Shown here one piece after another: positions 24,863 to 34,137 of a stretch of 45,486 bases of DNA. A program made the position numbers and the translations under genes. A model generated the notes under the pieces. That model saw only the letters and a program-made list of their open reading frames with translations. It ran no database searches and was not told the origin of the DNA. The stretch is from Clostridiaceae bacterium. GTDB taxonomy: Bacteria; Bacillota; Clostridia; Saccharofermentanales; DTU023. The stretch is from the NCBI GenBank assembly GCA_012799825.1, contig JAAZKK010000061.1:1-45486 (forward strand), in the 5' to 3' direction. The first letter of the stretch is position 1. Each line of letters opens with the position of its first letter.

Positions 24863-25921
24863 ATGAGGAGACAAGTCAGCATAAAAGATGTGGCATCGGA
24901 GGCGGGTGTTTCGGCATCGACGGTGTCTTATGTGCTCAATGAAAATCCAAATGTCACGATCAGCGCTGAGACGCGTGAGCGCGTATTGTCCGCAGCGCGC
25001 GAGCTCAACTATGTTCCCAATCAGGCTGCCAGGACGCTTGGCTCCAGCAGGGTTATGGGGATGACAGAATCGAAACTGATCGGCATAGTTATTCCTCAGA
25101 CGGAGCCGGAGCACTATGGCGCCAGACTCATGTTCAGCAATCCTTTTTACAGTTCCTTTTTGAGCGCACTTGAACTGCCGATACGCAGCGCAGGTTATCA
25201 TCTGATCGTTTCCGGAACAAATCCCGGACAGAGTTATTTTGAGATTGTCAGAAGTCGTGCGCTCGACGGCGTGATTATTCTCGGCATGTATCCTTCGGAT
25301 GACGAAGAGGAGTACATAAGCTTTAATGTTCCGACCGTTCTTGTCGACTGTTATGGGTGTGACGGTCGTTTTTTCTATGGCGTGAATACGGATGACTACA
25401 AGGGCGGGTATTTGGCGACGCGCCATCTTCTTGAGCGCGGTCACCGAAAAATTGCCCTCGTGACAGGACAGCTTAAGGAAAACGGGGTCAATGTCCTGCG
25501 TTATCGCGGATACTGTGATGCCCTTGAAGAGTTCGGGGTTAGACCCGATTCCTCACTTGTGTTCGCGGGTTATGTCGGATTCGAATACGGGGCGGAAGCT
25601 GCACGTGAAATGGCCGCGAATATGAATAACATATCGGCCGTATTTGCGACATCGGACATAACGGCCATCGGCGTCATGAACGGGTTTCGCGCGAACGGAA
25701 TTTCAATTCCGAAAGATGTGTCGCTTATTGGCTTTGATGACATAGAATACGCGAGTACGTGTTACCCGCCGCTTACTACAATTCGCCAAAATATCGAGGA
25801 AAAAGGAAAACGCGCTGCCGGTCTGATTTTAGCAGCAATCAGCAACCGCAATTTGCCGCGAGTGAAAGAGATTATCGGTCTGGAGCTCATCGAGCGGGCG
25901 ACAGTCAGGAGTCTTGTATGA
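24863..25921 (+). CDS. LacI-family transcriptional regulator
   Basis: A 352-residue repressor. Residues 1-60 are the LacI headpiece: VSIKDVASEAGVSASTVSYVLNENPNVTISAETRERVLSAARELNYVPNQAARTL (helix-turn-helix plus hinge). The remainder is a periplasmic-binding-protein-like sensor domain, with GVIILGMYPSDDEE, RGHRKIALVTG, AVFATSDITAIGVMNGFRANGISIPKDVSLIGFDD and PPLTTIRQ. I chose ATG 24863, giving a standard N-terminus. Its stop overlaps the GH31 start as ATGA, so regulator and enzymes are translated together. The inducer is probably the operon's saccharide or a phosphorylated product. Confidence 0.93.
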   Translation: MRRQVSIKDVASEAGVSASTVSYVLNENPNVTISAETRERVLSAARELNYVPNQAARTLGSSRVMGMTESKLIGIVIPQTEPEHYGARLMFSNPFYSSFLSALELPIRSAGYHLIVSGTNPGQSYFEIVRSRALDGVIILGMYPSDDEEEYISFNVPTVLVDCYGCDGRFFYGVNTDDYKGGYLATRHLLERGHRKIALVTGQLKENGVNVLRYRGYCDALEEFGVRPDSSLVFAGYVGFEYGAEAAREMAANMNNISAVFATSDITAIGVMNGFRANGISIPKDVSLIGFDDIEYASTCYPPLTTIRQNIEEKGKRAAGLILAAISNRNLPRVKEIIGLELIERATVRSLV

Positions 25922-28563
25922 AAATCGTGCACGTGCCGAGCGGACTGTTTCCTCACATAGAAAGCGGCTTTGAGAGAACGCCGTACCTTGTTACTGGCGG
26001 AGAGAGTGTCGTCATTGGTTGCCGATTGGAGGGTGATCAGGCGACATGTGTCCTGATGGAAGTCAGAGATTCCCGTGGGACGCATAAGATTACGGGTGAA
26101 TGTTCAAGGCCTGATGACGGCGATCGCCGGTACTATCGTTTCGTCTACAAAACGGATGCGAATGACAGCGCCTTTGCTTATCGCTTCCTTGTCGGCGATG
26201 AAGATGGCGGACGTTGGTATGAGTGTCCGCTTTTGAGTGAAGTCATACTTCAACCGGTTCAAGCGGATTTCTGCGATGGCGGCGCCGTTCTGACATACAT
26301 GTGGCAAAACCATACGTATCGTCTTGAATTTTTCGCGTCAGCATCGCTCAAACTCTCTTTTTATCGCTACTTTAACGTTAAAGTAGCGCCTGAGATTGAG
26401 GGCAGCACCTCTCTTTTCTCCATAGCGAATGATGGCGGTGTGCTCTCCATTCTTCACGATAAGAGAACAGTCATGCGCATGGATCCCGCTCCGACGCTGC
26501 TGGTCGACGCCGAGGGGCATGTTTGCCATTTCCGTTTCAGAGCAGATATAGCAGGCGAGGCTTTATACGGGCTCGGCGAGAAGTTCGATGCCGTCAACCA
26601 GCGCGGCAAACGGCCTATCAATTATGTGGTCGAGAAATTCACGCATCAGGAAGACAATGCGTATCTGCCGATTCCCTTTGTGTTCACTGATGCGGGCGTT
26701 AGTTTTTATTTGAAAAATACGTATCCGTCGAAGTTTGATTTCACGGGAAAGACCGAAGAAGGTTGGGCTCCGATGGAAGTATCCGGTATCTGTCTCGATG
26801 AGGAGCATTTCTTTGAAGCCATTATTGGCGCGGGCAACCCGGACTTTCTTTTGAAACAACACAGGATAGAGACGGGAGAAGCCGTTTTGCCTCCGCGGTG
26901 GGCATTCGGGCCATGGATGTCGTCGAATGGATGGAACACGCAACGCGAAGCATTAGAGCAGATAGCAGCGATGGATGCCGCCGGTATTCCGGCGACCGTC
27001 ATGGTTCTCGAAGCGTGGAGTGATGAGGAAACGTTCTACATCTGGAATGGAGCTGAATATACGCCGCGCAATGACGGAAGCGCCTTGCGTTATACCGATT
27101 ACACCTTCCTGCAGGACGGACCTTGGCCGAATCCGAAAGATTTTTGCAAACAGATAGCAGATAGAGGATTGAAGCTGATCCTCTGGCAGATTCCCGTGAT
27201 TAAATACGAGGCGAAGCCGCACGGAAAGCAGCTTGATCTCGATGAGCAGCATGCAATCAGGAATCGCCTTTGCCTGATGAATGACGATGGAAATGCTTAC
27301 CGCATCCCGGAGCTATGGTTTTCGAAATCGTTAGTTCCTGATTTTACTAATCCGGAAACGTGTCGCTGGTGGTTTGACAAACGCCGCTATCTCGTTGAAG
27401 AACTCGGCGTTTCCGGCTTTAAGACGGATGGCGGCGAGTTTCTGTTTGACCCTGAGAGCCGTTCCCATGACGGCAGAGGGATGATGGAACTCCACAACGC
27501 CTACCCGAATCTCGTGGCGAGTGCCTACCACACCTTTATCGATGAGACGGCAGGGAAAGGGCGCGGTGTCACTTTTAGTCGCGCCGGTTTTACAGGCGCG
27601 CAAAAGTTTCCGATTCACTGGGCAGGAGACCAGGCGTCCAATTTCTCCGAGCTGAAAGCCCAACTGACGGCAGGACTTTCTCTGGGGCTTTCCGGCGTGC
27701 CGTTCTACGGTTTTGATCTCGGCGGATTTGCCGGTGTTCCGCCATCGACGGAACTCTATCTTCGTTCTGCTGCATTTGCTGCCTTCGCTCCGATCATGCA
27801 GTTTCATTCCGAACCTCGTACCGGTCAATTCGGCATGGAGGAACGAGAGCACTGGAATAACGACAGAAGTCCTTGGAATATGGCGGAAATAAACAGAGAT
27901 GACAGAATTATTCCAATCTATCGGTTATTTGCGAATGTCCGCATGAATTTGCTGCCGTATATCTGGCAGGAAGCAAAGCATTGTGTGGAAACGGGACGGC
28001 CGCTCATGGCTCATCTGATTTACGACTTTTTTGAAGATGCTCGTGTCAGAGATGTTGAAGACGAATATCTCTTCGGACGTGATTTGCTCGTCGCTCCCAT
28101 CATTGAGGAAGGCGCTGCGGCGCGTGCGGTATATCTGCCTTCCGGCAGTTGGTATGACCTATGGGCAGGAGAAAAGTATCAAGGCGGAACGGAGATTGCC
28201 TGCACTTGCGATCTTGACCGGATTCCTGTTTATCTTCGTGACGGTGCCGCTGTCGCTTTAAATCTGAATGATCGTCTGGTGATGGGAAGCCTCGATAAAA
28301 CGGGCTGCATCGGTAACGCGATCGACCGATATGAGAATCTCGCTTTTCTCCTTGCGGGCGAACGTGGAGAGAGCGCGTACACAGACGATTTGGGAAACGA
28401 TTTTGTACTCGTCTGGGGCGACGGGCAAGTCTCCGTGAAGGGAAAACAGTCCGTGCCGGTGACCGTTTTCCATCCGGAATTGCGTCATGTCAATAGGCAA
28501 GGGTACTTTTTTGGTCGTGCAGTTCCGGGTCTTTCGGTGGAATTTAAGGGGGATAGAAAGTGA
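25918..28563 (+). CDS. Glycoside hydrolase family 31 (alpha-glucosidase/alpha-xylosidase-like)
   Basis: An 881-residue GH31 enzyme without a signal peptide, so intracellular. Residues about 1-110 are a beta-rich N-terminal region, followed by the GH31 galactose-mutarotase-like domain (GEALYGLGEKFDAVNQRG) and the barrel. The catalytic nucleophile is Asp504 in GFKTDGGEFLFD and the acid/base is Asp571 in HWAGDQASNF; substrate-site motifs PPRWAFGPWMSSNGW and SLGLSGVPFYGFDLGGF are present. It should cleave alpha-linked glucosides or xylosides from the non-reducing end. I use ATG 25918, overlapping the lacI-type stop; the longer ORF to 25759 is a shadow. Its 3' end overlaps the next gene as GTGA. 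The coding sequence contains a perfect 24-bp palindrome. Confidence 0.92.
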   Translation: MKIVHVPSGLFPHIESGFERTPYLVTGGESVVIGCRLEGDQATCVLMEVRDSRGTHKITGECSRPDDGDRRYYRFVYKTDANDSAFAYRFLVGDEDGGRWYECPLLSEVILQPVQADFCDGGAVLTYMWQNHTYRLEFFASASLKLSFYRYFNVKVAPEIEGSTSLFSIANDGGVLSILHDKRTVMRMDPAPTLLVDAEGHVCHFRFRADIAGEALYGLGEKFDAVNQRGKRPINYVVEKFTHQEDNAYLPIPFVFTDAGVSFYLKNTYPSKFDFTGKTEEGWAPMEVSGICLDEEHFFEAIIGAGNPDFLLKQHRIETGEAVLPPRWAFGPWMSSNGWNTQREALEQIAAMDAAGIPATVMVLEAWSDEETFYIWNGAEYTPRNDGSALRYTDYTFLQDGPWPNPKDFCKQIADRGLKLILWQIPVIKYEAKPHGKQLDLDEQHAIRNRLCLMNDDGNAYRIPELWFSKSLVPDFTNPETCRWWFDKRRYLVEELGVSGFKTDGGEFLFDPESRSHDGRGMMELHNAYPNLVASAYHTFIDETAGKGRGVTFSRAGFTGAQKFPIHWAGDQASNFSELKAQLTAGLSLGLSGVPFYGFDLGGFAGVPPSTELYLRSAAFAAFAPIMQFHSEPRTGQFGMEEREHWNNDRSPWNMAEINRDDRIIPIYRLFANVRMNLLPYIWQEAKHCVETGRPLMAHLIYDFFEDARVRDVEDEYLFGRDLLVAPIIEEGAAARAVYLPSGSWYDLWAGEKYQGGTEIACTCDLDRIPVYLRDGAAVALNLNDRLVMGSLDKTGCIGNAIDRYENLAFLLAGERGESAYTDDLGNDFVLVWGDGQVSVKGKQSVPVTVFHPELRHVNRQGYFFGRAVPGLSVEFKGDRK
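26365..26388. promoter_or_regulatory. Perfect 24-bp palindrome inside the GH31 gene, likely auxiliary LacI operator
   Basis: CGCTACTTTAACGTTAAAGTAGCG is identical to its reverse complement. Its central TTTAACGTTAAA equals the operator on the promoter at 24821-24832, about 1.5 kb upstream. It encodes RYFNVKVA in the GH31 reading frame. Downstream auxiliary operators inside the first enzyme gene are known from lac, where they allow looping or act as roadblocks. Confidence 0.75.
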
Positions 28564-30362
28564 ATTACTTTGTTACAGGCAATGAATATGTCAGTTTGCC
28601 TACGATTCGCGAGGATAACGCGGCGGTAGAATCCATCACCTTTCTTCATATGGGCGCGAAAGGAATGATAGAACTTGCCGGAACAAGCGATGTCCCGCTC
28701 CTGATTCCTGTCGTTTATTTCAACGGGAAGGAGATCCCGTTTGAAGATATTCGATGGGAGCGCCGTCACTACTGGATTCCGCAGTTTTCTGCACGCGCCG
28801 GACACCTCGTCATCGAAGGCGTTTATCTTGCTCCTATCGGTGAGCGCGGCTTTGGGATACGCCTCGCGGTGAGCGGGGACACCGAAGAAATCAACTTCGG
28901 CATTAAAGGCTGTTGGGGAAAGACTTTTCATTCTATAAACGAAAGCAAACTCATTGACACTCCGAAATATGCATACGAAAGCGGATGGAATCACGCCTTT
29001 GTCATGGATCAGCGCGCAGGGTTGCCGCTTTTAGCGTTTGCGCCTCTTTACACAGAACATCCGGAAAAATGCTCTGTTGAATGGTACTACGCGCAGTCGG
29101 GCGACGACATCACTTTTCAATTTACTGAGCATGCCGATAAAAATCGCGAATTTGTCCTTTGGTTTGGGCTCGGTTTTGAGGAAGTGGCTGCGGCCACGAG
29201 TGCTAAAGAAATGTTCCGCCATGGCTGGGATGTGAAGATAAAGGATACAGAAGACTGGCTGGCGACGCGCGAGCGTACGGTCGGTGATGCTGCTCTGGAC
29301 GATATCTTGAACCTCAATCTCTTTTTCAGTTATTTCTTTGGCGGCGGAGAGACTCTTGATACGGAGGAGTTTGTCCTAGTGACATCCAGAAGTCCGCGTT
29401 ATTACGTGAGCGCGGCTTACTGGGACCGCGACAGTCTATTGTGGAGTTTTCCCGCCATACTGCTTGCCGATCCTGAGACGGCGCGACAGATGTTGAATTA
29501 CGTATTTACACGGCAGATCCGCAATGTCGGCATCCATTCGCGTTACATCGACGGAACTGTGCTGGAGCCGGGGTTTGAACTTGATGAGCTGTGCGCTCCG
29601 GTCATCGCGCTTGCCCGCTACGTTGAGGAGACCGATGACCACTCGATATTAAAGAACGAGGCCGTTCGCGCAGGGATTGAAATTATCTTGAAAAAACTTG
29701 CCTCGAAGCGTCACCCTGAAATCGGTCTTTATGAAACATTTCTTCAGCCCACGGACGACATGCGGACATATCCTTACTTAACCTACAACAACGTGCTGGT
29801 GTGGTATATCCTGAAGAAATTGTCGACACTATATCCCGAATACGAACATCTTGAAATAATGGCAGAACAAGTTAAGTCAGCTATTTTACAGCATCTCATA
29901 CAAGAAAAAAACGGCAGGGCGATGTTTGTTTGGTCTTCCGATCTTGAAGGCGGCTGGGATATCTATGACGAACCTCCCGGCAGTTTACTGCTTCTCCCTT
30001 TCTACGGTTTCTCTGAATTGGAAGATCCCGTATGGAAAAACACAACGGAAGTCATTCGCCACAGGGATTACGAATTTTCATTTGCCGATTACCCGATCGC
30101 AGAAATCGGCTGTCGTCATGCGCCCTATCCTTGGGTTTTGAGCATTGCCAACAGTCTTCTTTCCGGCGAACGCGAGAAGGCAAAGCGTCACCTCATGCTC
30201 TGTCGTTTTGACAACGGCATTGCATGTGAAAGCGTGGATCCCGTTACAGGAGAGAGCCGGACAGGAAACGCGTTTGCCACGTGTGCCGGCTTTCTGGCTT
30301 TTGCCATTGACACTGCATTTGATGGCAAACGAGTAAATGAATCGGAGGAGGTATCGTCTTGA
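28560..30362 (+). CDS. (alpha/alpha)6-barrel-like glycoside hydrolase of uncertain family
   Basis: A 600-residue protein that I cannot assign firmly. The first about 230 residues look beta-rich; the rest looks like a helical (alpha/alpha)6 barrel, with YVSAAYWDRDSLLWSFPAILLADPETARQMLNYVFTRQIRNVGIHSRYIDG, then EPGFELDELCAPVIALARYVEET, TYNNVLVWYILKK, WSSDLEGGWDIYDEPPGSLLLLPFYG and GCRHAPYPWVLSIANSLL. Acidic residues in these segments are candidate catalysts. GH125-like exo-mannosidases and GH65/GH15-like folds are possible relatives. No signal peptide. It starts with GTG overlapping the GH31 stop (GGGGGA upstream) and its own stop overlaps the GH65 start, so it is locked into the saccharide operon and likely trims or debranches the same substrate. 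Confidence 0.65.
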   Translation: MNYFVTGNEYVSLPTIREDNAAVESITFLHMGAKGMIELAGTSDVPLLIPVVYFNGKEIPFEDIRWERRHYWIPQFSARAGHLVIEGVYLAPIGERGFGIRLAVSGDTEEINFGIKGCWGKTFHSINESKLIDTPKYAYESGWNHAFVMDQRAGLPLLAFAPLYTEHPEKCSVEWYYAQSGDDITFQFTEHADKNREFVLWFGLGFEEVAAATSAKEMFRHGWDVKIKDTEDWLATRERTVGDAALDDILNLNLFFSYFFGGGETLDTEEFVLVTSRSPRYYVSAAYWDRDSLLWSFPAILLADPETARQMLNYVFTRQIRNVGIHSRYIDGTVLEPGFELDELCAPVIALARYVEETDDHSILKNEAVRAGIEIILKKLASKRHPEIGLYETFLQPTDDMRTYPYLTYNNVLVWYILKKLSTLYPEYEHLEIMAEQVKSAILQHLIQEKNGRAMFVWSSDLEGGWDIYDEPPGSLLLLPFYGFSELEDPVWKNTTEVIRHRDYEFSFADYPIAEIGCRHAPYPWVLSIANSLLSGEREKAKRHLMLCRFDNGIACESVDPVTGESRTGNAFATCAGFLAFAIDTAFDGKRVNESEEVSS

Positions 30363-32539
30363 AGCCAACTCGCATCACATCTTGGCATATTTCCTGCGGA
30401 TCTGACACCGAGCGCAGTCTTCGTGAGAGCATTTTTTCAATCGCGAACGGATACATTGGGACGCGCGGCTTCCGACCGGATGAACGCGGAAAACACGCGG
30501 CATGGCGGTCGACCTTTATTTCCGGCTTTTATGAATACATCCGTCCGGGGATTACCGATTTAGTCAATCAGCCTGATTTTTCGGCGATGGCACTTCGCTT
30601 GAACGGAGAAGACACGGAAAGTATGCACGTCTTTGACTTCACACAGTCGCTTGATATGAGCTGTGGACTGCTTGAATGGAGCTTTTTTCTAGAATCTCGC
30701 GATGGTCTCAGGACAAAGATTAAGATGGAGAAATTCATCAGCATGGCCAATCGTCACATTGCGGCTTTACGTATCTCAGTCATGCCGGTGAATTGGAGCG
30801 GTTCTCTTTATCTGGAAACAGGGATCGATGCTTCCGTTCAAAATTTGCCGATCTCCGACAACCAGCTTCATAACAACATCGAGTTTGTTCAAATGTGGAA
30901 CATACCTGAGATAAAACCAATAGACGGCGGTGCGGTGCTGACGGCTAAGACGTTTCCGTCACATCGGCAAGTGACGATGGCCTATGTGCTCAATGCCGAT
31001 GAAAATGCGGCGCTGACAACTGATGACTACAGTGTGACGAGTGTGCTGGAGACAACGTTAAAGTGCGGAACATGCTGGCAGGCGGAGAAGCTCGTCGCCG
31101 TCGCATGCTTTCGGGACGGAGACAGTGAAAATATCGCTCGAAGCGAGCTTGAACTTATTCGCCATGAGAGCTTTGACGCACTTCTCGACCGGTCAAAAAA
31201 AGCATGGGGCAGGTTGTGGGAGACAAGCGATGTTGTCTTGGAAGGAGACGAAACTTGGCAGGGCGGCGTCCGCTACATCATTTTTCAGCTTCTTCAGGCA
31301 GCTCCTCGCCACGATCCGCATGCGAGCATCGGGGCTCGCGGGCTGACTCACGGACGATACAAGGGCTGTTATTTCTGGGACACGGAGATCTACATGCTCC
31401 CGATGTTCACGATGACACAGCCGGAAATCGCAAAGAATCTGCTTCTTTACCGCTACAACACTCTGCCCGACGCTGTGAAAAGCGCGAAAAACTTTTCCGC
31501 CAAGGGGGCGCGGTACTCTTGGATGGCGTCTGATACAGGATTTGAACAATGTGAGACGTGGGATACTGGATGCTGTGAGATACACGTCACGGCGGATATT
31601 GCGTTTGCTTTCGGAAAATACACGGCAAGTACCGGCGATGATCAATTCCTCTGTTGCTATGGTACAGAGCTCTACATACAGACGGCACGCTACTGGGTCG
31701 ATCGGTTCAACTACAGCGCGAAAGAGGATCGCTATCACCTTCTTTTTGTGAAAGGCCCCGACGAATACTGCGGCGTGACAAGCAACGATTTTTATACGGT
31801 GAGCATGGCAAGGCAAAATCTCCGTCTCGCAATCGACGCCGTATCCGAGATGAAGCAACGCTGGCCCGAGGAGTGGCAAGATCTCTCCTCACGTCTTTCG
31901 TTCAACGACAACGAGATTGCGGTGTGGCAGAACATCATTGATAAAAGTGTTCTTACTTTCGACGAAAAGCGCGGTCTTTGGTTGCAGGACGTGACTTTTG
32001 AGTATATGGAGCCTCTTGACATCAAGAAGGAAAAGGACGGCGACAAGCCCCTCTATCTTAGGATTGGCTACGACCGCCTTCAGAGGTACCAAGTGTTGAA
32101 GCAGCCGGCCGTGTTAATGTACATGGCTCTTTGCCCCGAAGATTTTTCCAAAGATGAGATTGAAACGGCGTGGAATTACTATGAGCCGAAAACGCTCCAC
32201 GATTCGACGCTCAGTTTCGGAATACACGCGCTTGTCGCATCAAGACTCGGGAAAACGCCTGAAGCCGTTCGGTATTTTGAAAAATCACTTTTTCTCGATC
32301 TTTTCGACTTAATGAATAATACGGGACACGAAGGCATCCACATGGCATCCCTTGGCGCGTCATGGCAGGCTCTGATTTTCGGCTTTGGCGGGTTATCGCA
32401 TGACGGAGAATACTTCAAAGTGGTGAGCAGATTGCCGGAACAGATACATGCCATGCGTTACCGATTCTTTTTTAAGGGACATCCATACGAGGCGGAAATA
32501 AAACAAGGTGATGATCCTATTATCAGGGAATTGACGTGA
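30359..32539 (+). CDS. Glycoside hydrolase family 65 disaccharide phosphorylase
   Basis: A 726-residue GH65 protein. It begins with SIANGYIGTRGFRPDE, typical of the family's N-terminal domain, and the barrel carries GLTHGRYKGCYFWDTEIYMLPMF, and FVKGPDEYCGVTSNDFYT with the catalytic glutamate of GPDE. GH65 phosphorylases split maltose, trehalose, kojibiose or nigerose with phosphate to give glucose plus beta-glucose-1-phosphate with inversion. The beta-phosphoglucomutase at the operon end strongly supports phosphorolysis over hydrolysis. The TTG start (GGAGGAGG upstream) overlaps the previous stop. Which disaccharide is used cannot be decided here. Confidence 0.87.
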   Translation: MKPTRITSWHISCGSDTERSLRESIFSIANGYIGTRGFRPDERGKHAAWRSTFISGFYEYIRPGITDLVNQPDFSAMALRLNGEDTESMHVFDFTQSLDMSCGLLEWSFFLESRDGLRTKIKMEKFISMANRHIAALRISVMPVNWSGSLYLETGIDASVQNLPISDNQLHNNIEFVQMWNIPEIKPIDGGAVLTAKTFPSHRQVTMAYVLNADENAALTTDDYSVTSVLETTLKCGTCWQAEKLVAVACFRDGDSENIARSELELIRHESFDALLDRSKKAWGRLWETSDVVLEGDETWQGGVRYIIFQLLQAAPRHDPHASIGARGLTHGRYKGCYFWDTEIYMLPMFTMTQPEIAKNLLLYRYNTLPDAVKSAKNFSAKGARYSWMASDTGFEQCETWDTGCCEIHVTADIAFAFGKYTASTGDDQFLCCYGTELYIQTARYWVDRFNYSAKEDRYHLLFVKGPDEYCGVTSNDFYTVSMARQNLRLAIDAVSEMKQRWPEEWQDLSSRLSFNDNEIAVWQNIIDKSVLTFDEKRGLWLQDVTFEYMEPLDIKKEKDGDKPLYLRIGYDRLQRYQVLKQPAVLMYMALCPEDFSKDEIETAWNYYEPKTLHDSTLSFGIHALVASRLGKTPEAVRYFEKSLFLDLFDLMNNTGHEGIHMASLGASWQALIFGFGGLSHDGEYFKVVSRLPEQIHAMRYRFFFKGHPYEAEIKQGDDPIIRELT

Positions 32540-32646
32540 GGGATGGTGCTAGGAACAGAAGCAGATAATGACAGGTTGAGCGTGTATCAGTAAAGGTAAT
32601 GGAGAGTTGAGAATATCAACAAAAGAAATGGAGGTGAGAAAAAGCG

Positions 32647-32740
32647 GCGGCTTGCACAGTCCTGTAAAAACATGTGCAAACCGCGGCAAACGACAACCAA
32701 GGAAGGCTCGTTTTGCGCTTTTATCTTAAGTAAAACGAGC
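32647..32740 (+). promoter_or_regulatory. Two intercistronic hairpins before the sugar receptor gene
   Basis: First hairpin: GCGGCTTGCACA (32647-32658) with TGTGCAAACCGC (32673-32684), 12 bp with one mismatch. Second: GCTCGTTTT (32706-32714) with AAAACGAGC (32732-32740), 9 bp. Neither ends in a T-tract. Placed between enzymes and receptor, they could stabilise a processed receptor mRNA and raise its level, as in other sugar operons, or attenuate read-through. This gap (32540-32777) has no gene. Confidence 0.5.
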
Positions 32741-32777
32741 AGATAAATCAATGAAACTGTTTAATGGAGGAAAACTA

Positions 32778-34082
32778 ATGAAAAAACTATTGTCACTGAT
32801 CGCATGTCTGCTCATGGTGGCGCTGTTATTAACAGCTTGTGCCACCGGGAATGGCAAATCAAGCGATACACAAGGAACGGACAAAATCAAAGAGCCGGAA
32901 CAATCTACACAGAAACAGGTCGAGGAACCAGTCACAATCAAGTATTGTAACTTCAACTCGTCAGGAGGCAATGAGGAAACGCTACAAAAAATGGTTGAAG
33001 CGTTTCAGAAAGATTATCCCAACATCAAGGTAGAAGTTGAGACCATAGGTTATAACGACTACTTTACGCAAATGCAAACACGCGTTGCCGGAGGCACGGC
33101 TCCAGATTGTTATGAGCTTAACATTGAAAACTTTGCAGCGTATGCTAATAAAGGGCTGCTTGCCGAAATCACTGACGCCGACGTGGATACGCTTAATGAA
33201 ACAGCGCTCAACGCGTTCAAAGTGAACGGCAAACAGTATGGATTGCCCGCAAGCTTTTCTAATGTCATTCTGATCTATAACAAAGATTTGTTTGATCGTG
33301 CTGAGATCGCCTATCCGACTGACGACTGGACGCAGGATGACGTTCAAGCTGCGGCCGCGGCGATCCGAGCACTCGGGGATGATATCTTCGGGATATGGCA
33401 GCCTATTACGTATAACGAGCTCTTCAAAGTCGTTGTGCAGTATGGCGGAAGTCTTCTAAATGAAGACAAAACAGCGTTTACCATTAATTCACCGGAGAAC
33501 ATTAAGGCAACAAAGGTACTTGTCGAACGTGTTCTTGTAAGCAACGTGCAGCCTACAGAAGTTCAAGCAGGGGGAATGGGCGACTGGGATATGTTTATGA
33601 GCGGCCGCCTCGGCATGATTCCTACAGGCATTTGGGCGTTCAACACGTTTACGGAAAACTGCGATTTCGAGTGGGATATTGTTGTTGAACCGGGAAGCAC
33701 ACAGAAGGCAACACACTTCTTTTCCAACTGTGTGGTCATGAATCCGAAGACAGAGCATCCTGATGCCGTCGTCGCTTGGCTTTCATGGCTGACTTCAAGT
33801 ACTGCATCCGCAGATATTCGTCTCGAAGCAGGCTGGGATCTGCCAGCACTAAAGAATATGGACGATTTGTCGGCCTATCTCGAAATCACACCTCCAGACA
33901 ATCGTGAAGCTGTGTTCAAGAGTCTTGATTATCTGGTAATGCCCCCGGTAATTGAGGATTATGCGATGATGAGCGATATCATCGGGCAAAAGCTTGCAGC
34001 AGCCGTCTCCGGAGACATAACGGTTGAGGAGGCACTCGATCAGGCACAGAATGAATGTGAAGCTAAGATTAAGCTGAATTAA
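32778..34082 (+). CDS. Sugar ABC transporter substrate-binding lipoprotein
   Basis: A 434-residue receptor of the extracellular solute-binding family 1. Start ATG 32778 (GGAGG upstream) gives MKKLLSLIACLLMVALLLTAC, a lipoprotein signal with lipobox LTAC, followed by a short polar linker. The fold is indicated by VTIKYCNFNSSGGNEETLQKMVEAFQKDYPNIKVEVETIGYNDYFTQMQTRVAGGTAPDCYELN and the GLPASFSNVILIYNKDLFDRAEIAYPTDDWTQDD hinge region. It should bind an oligosaccharide outside the membrane and deliver it to the two permeases. A strong GC-rich hairpin separates it from the permease genes, consistent with extra expression of the receptor. Confidence 0.93.
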   Translation: MKKLLSLIACLLMVALLLTACATGNGKSSDTQGTDKIKEPEQSTQKQVEEPVTIKYCNFNSSGGNEETLQKMVEAFQKDYPNIKVEVETIGYNDYFTQMQTRVAGGTAPDCYELNIENFAAYANKGLLAEITDADVDTLNETALNAFKVNGKQYGLPASFSNVILIYNKDLFDRAEIAYPTDDWTQDDVQAAAAAIRALGDDIFGIWQPITYNELFKVVVQYGGSLLNEDKTAFTINSPENIKATKVLVERVLVSNVQPTEVQAGGMGDWDMFMSGRLGMIPTGIWAFNTFTENCDFEWDIVVEPGSTQKATHFFSNCVVMNPKTEHPDAVVAWLSWLTSSTASADIRLEAGWDLPALKNMDDLSAYLEITPPDNREAVFKSLDYLVMPPVIEDYAMMSDIIGQKLAAAVSGDITVEEALDQAQNECEAKIKLN

Positions 34083-34096
34083 ATCCAACGATTCTT

Positions 34097-34123
34097 CGGG
34101 GGAGAGGTTTGCTCTCTTCCCCG
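34097..34123 (+). terminator. GC-rich hairpin between receptor and permease genes (partial terminator or mRNA stabiliser)
   Basis: CGGGGGAGAG-GTTTG-CTCTCTTCCCCG forms a strong stem with a small bulge and no T-tract. Its place right after the receptor stop fits the common arrangement that makes more receptor than permease. Confidence 0.6.
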
Positions 34124-34137
34124 GAGAATACTCATCG

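Noticed and set aside
31193-31879. 228-residue minus-strand ORF
   Set aside because: Antisense shadow of the GH65 gene; no start signal or family motif.
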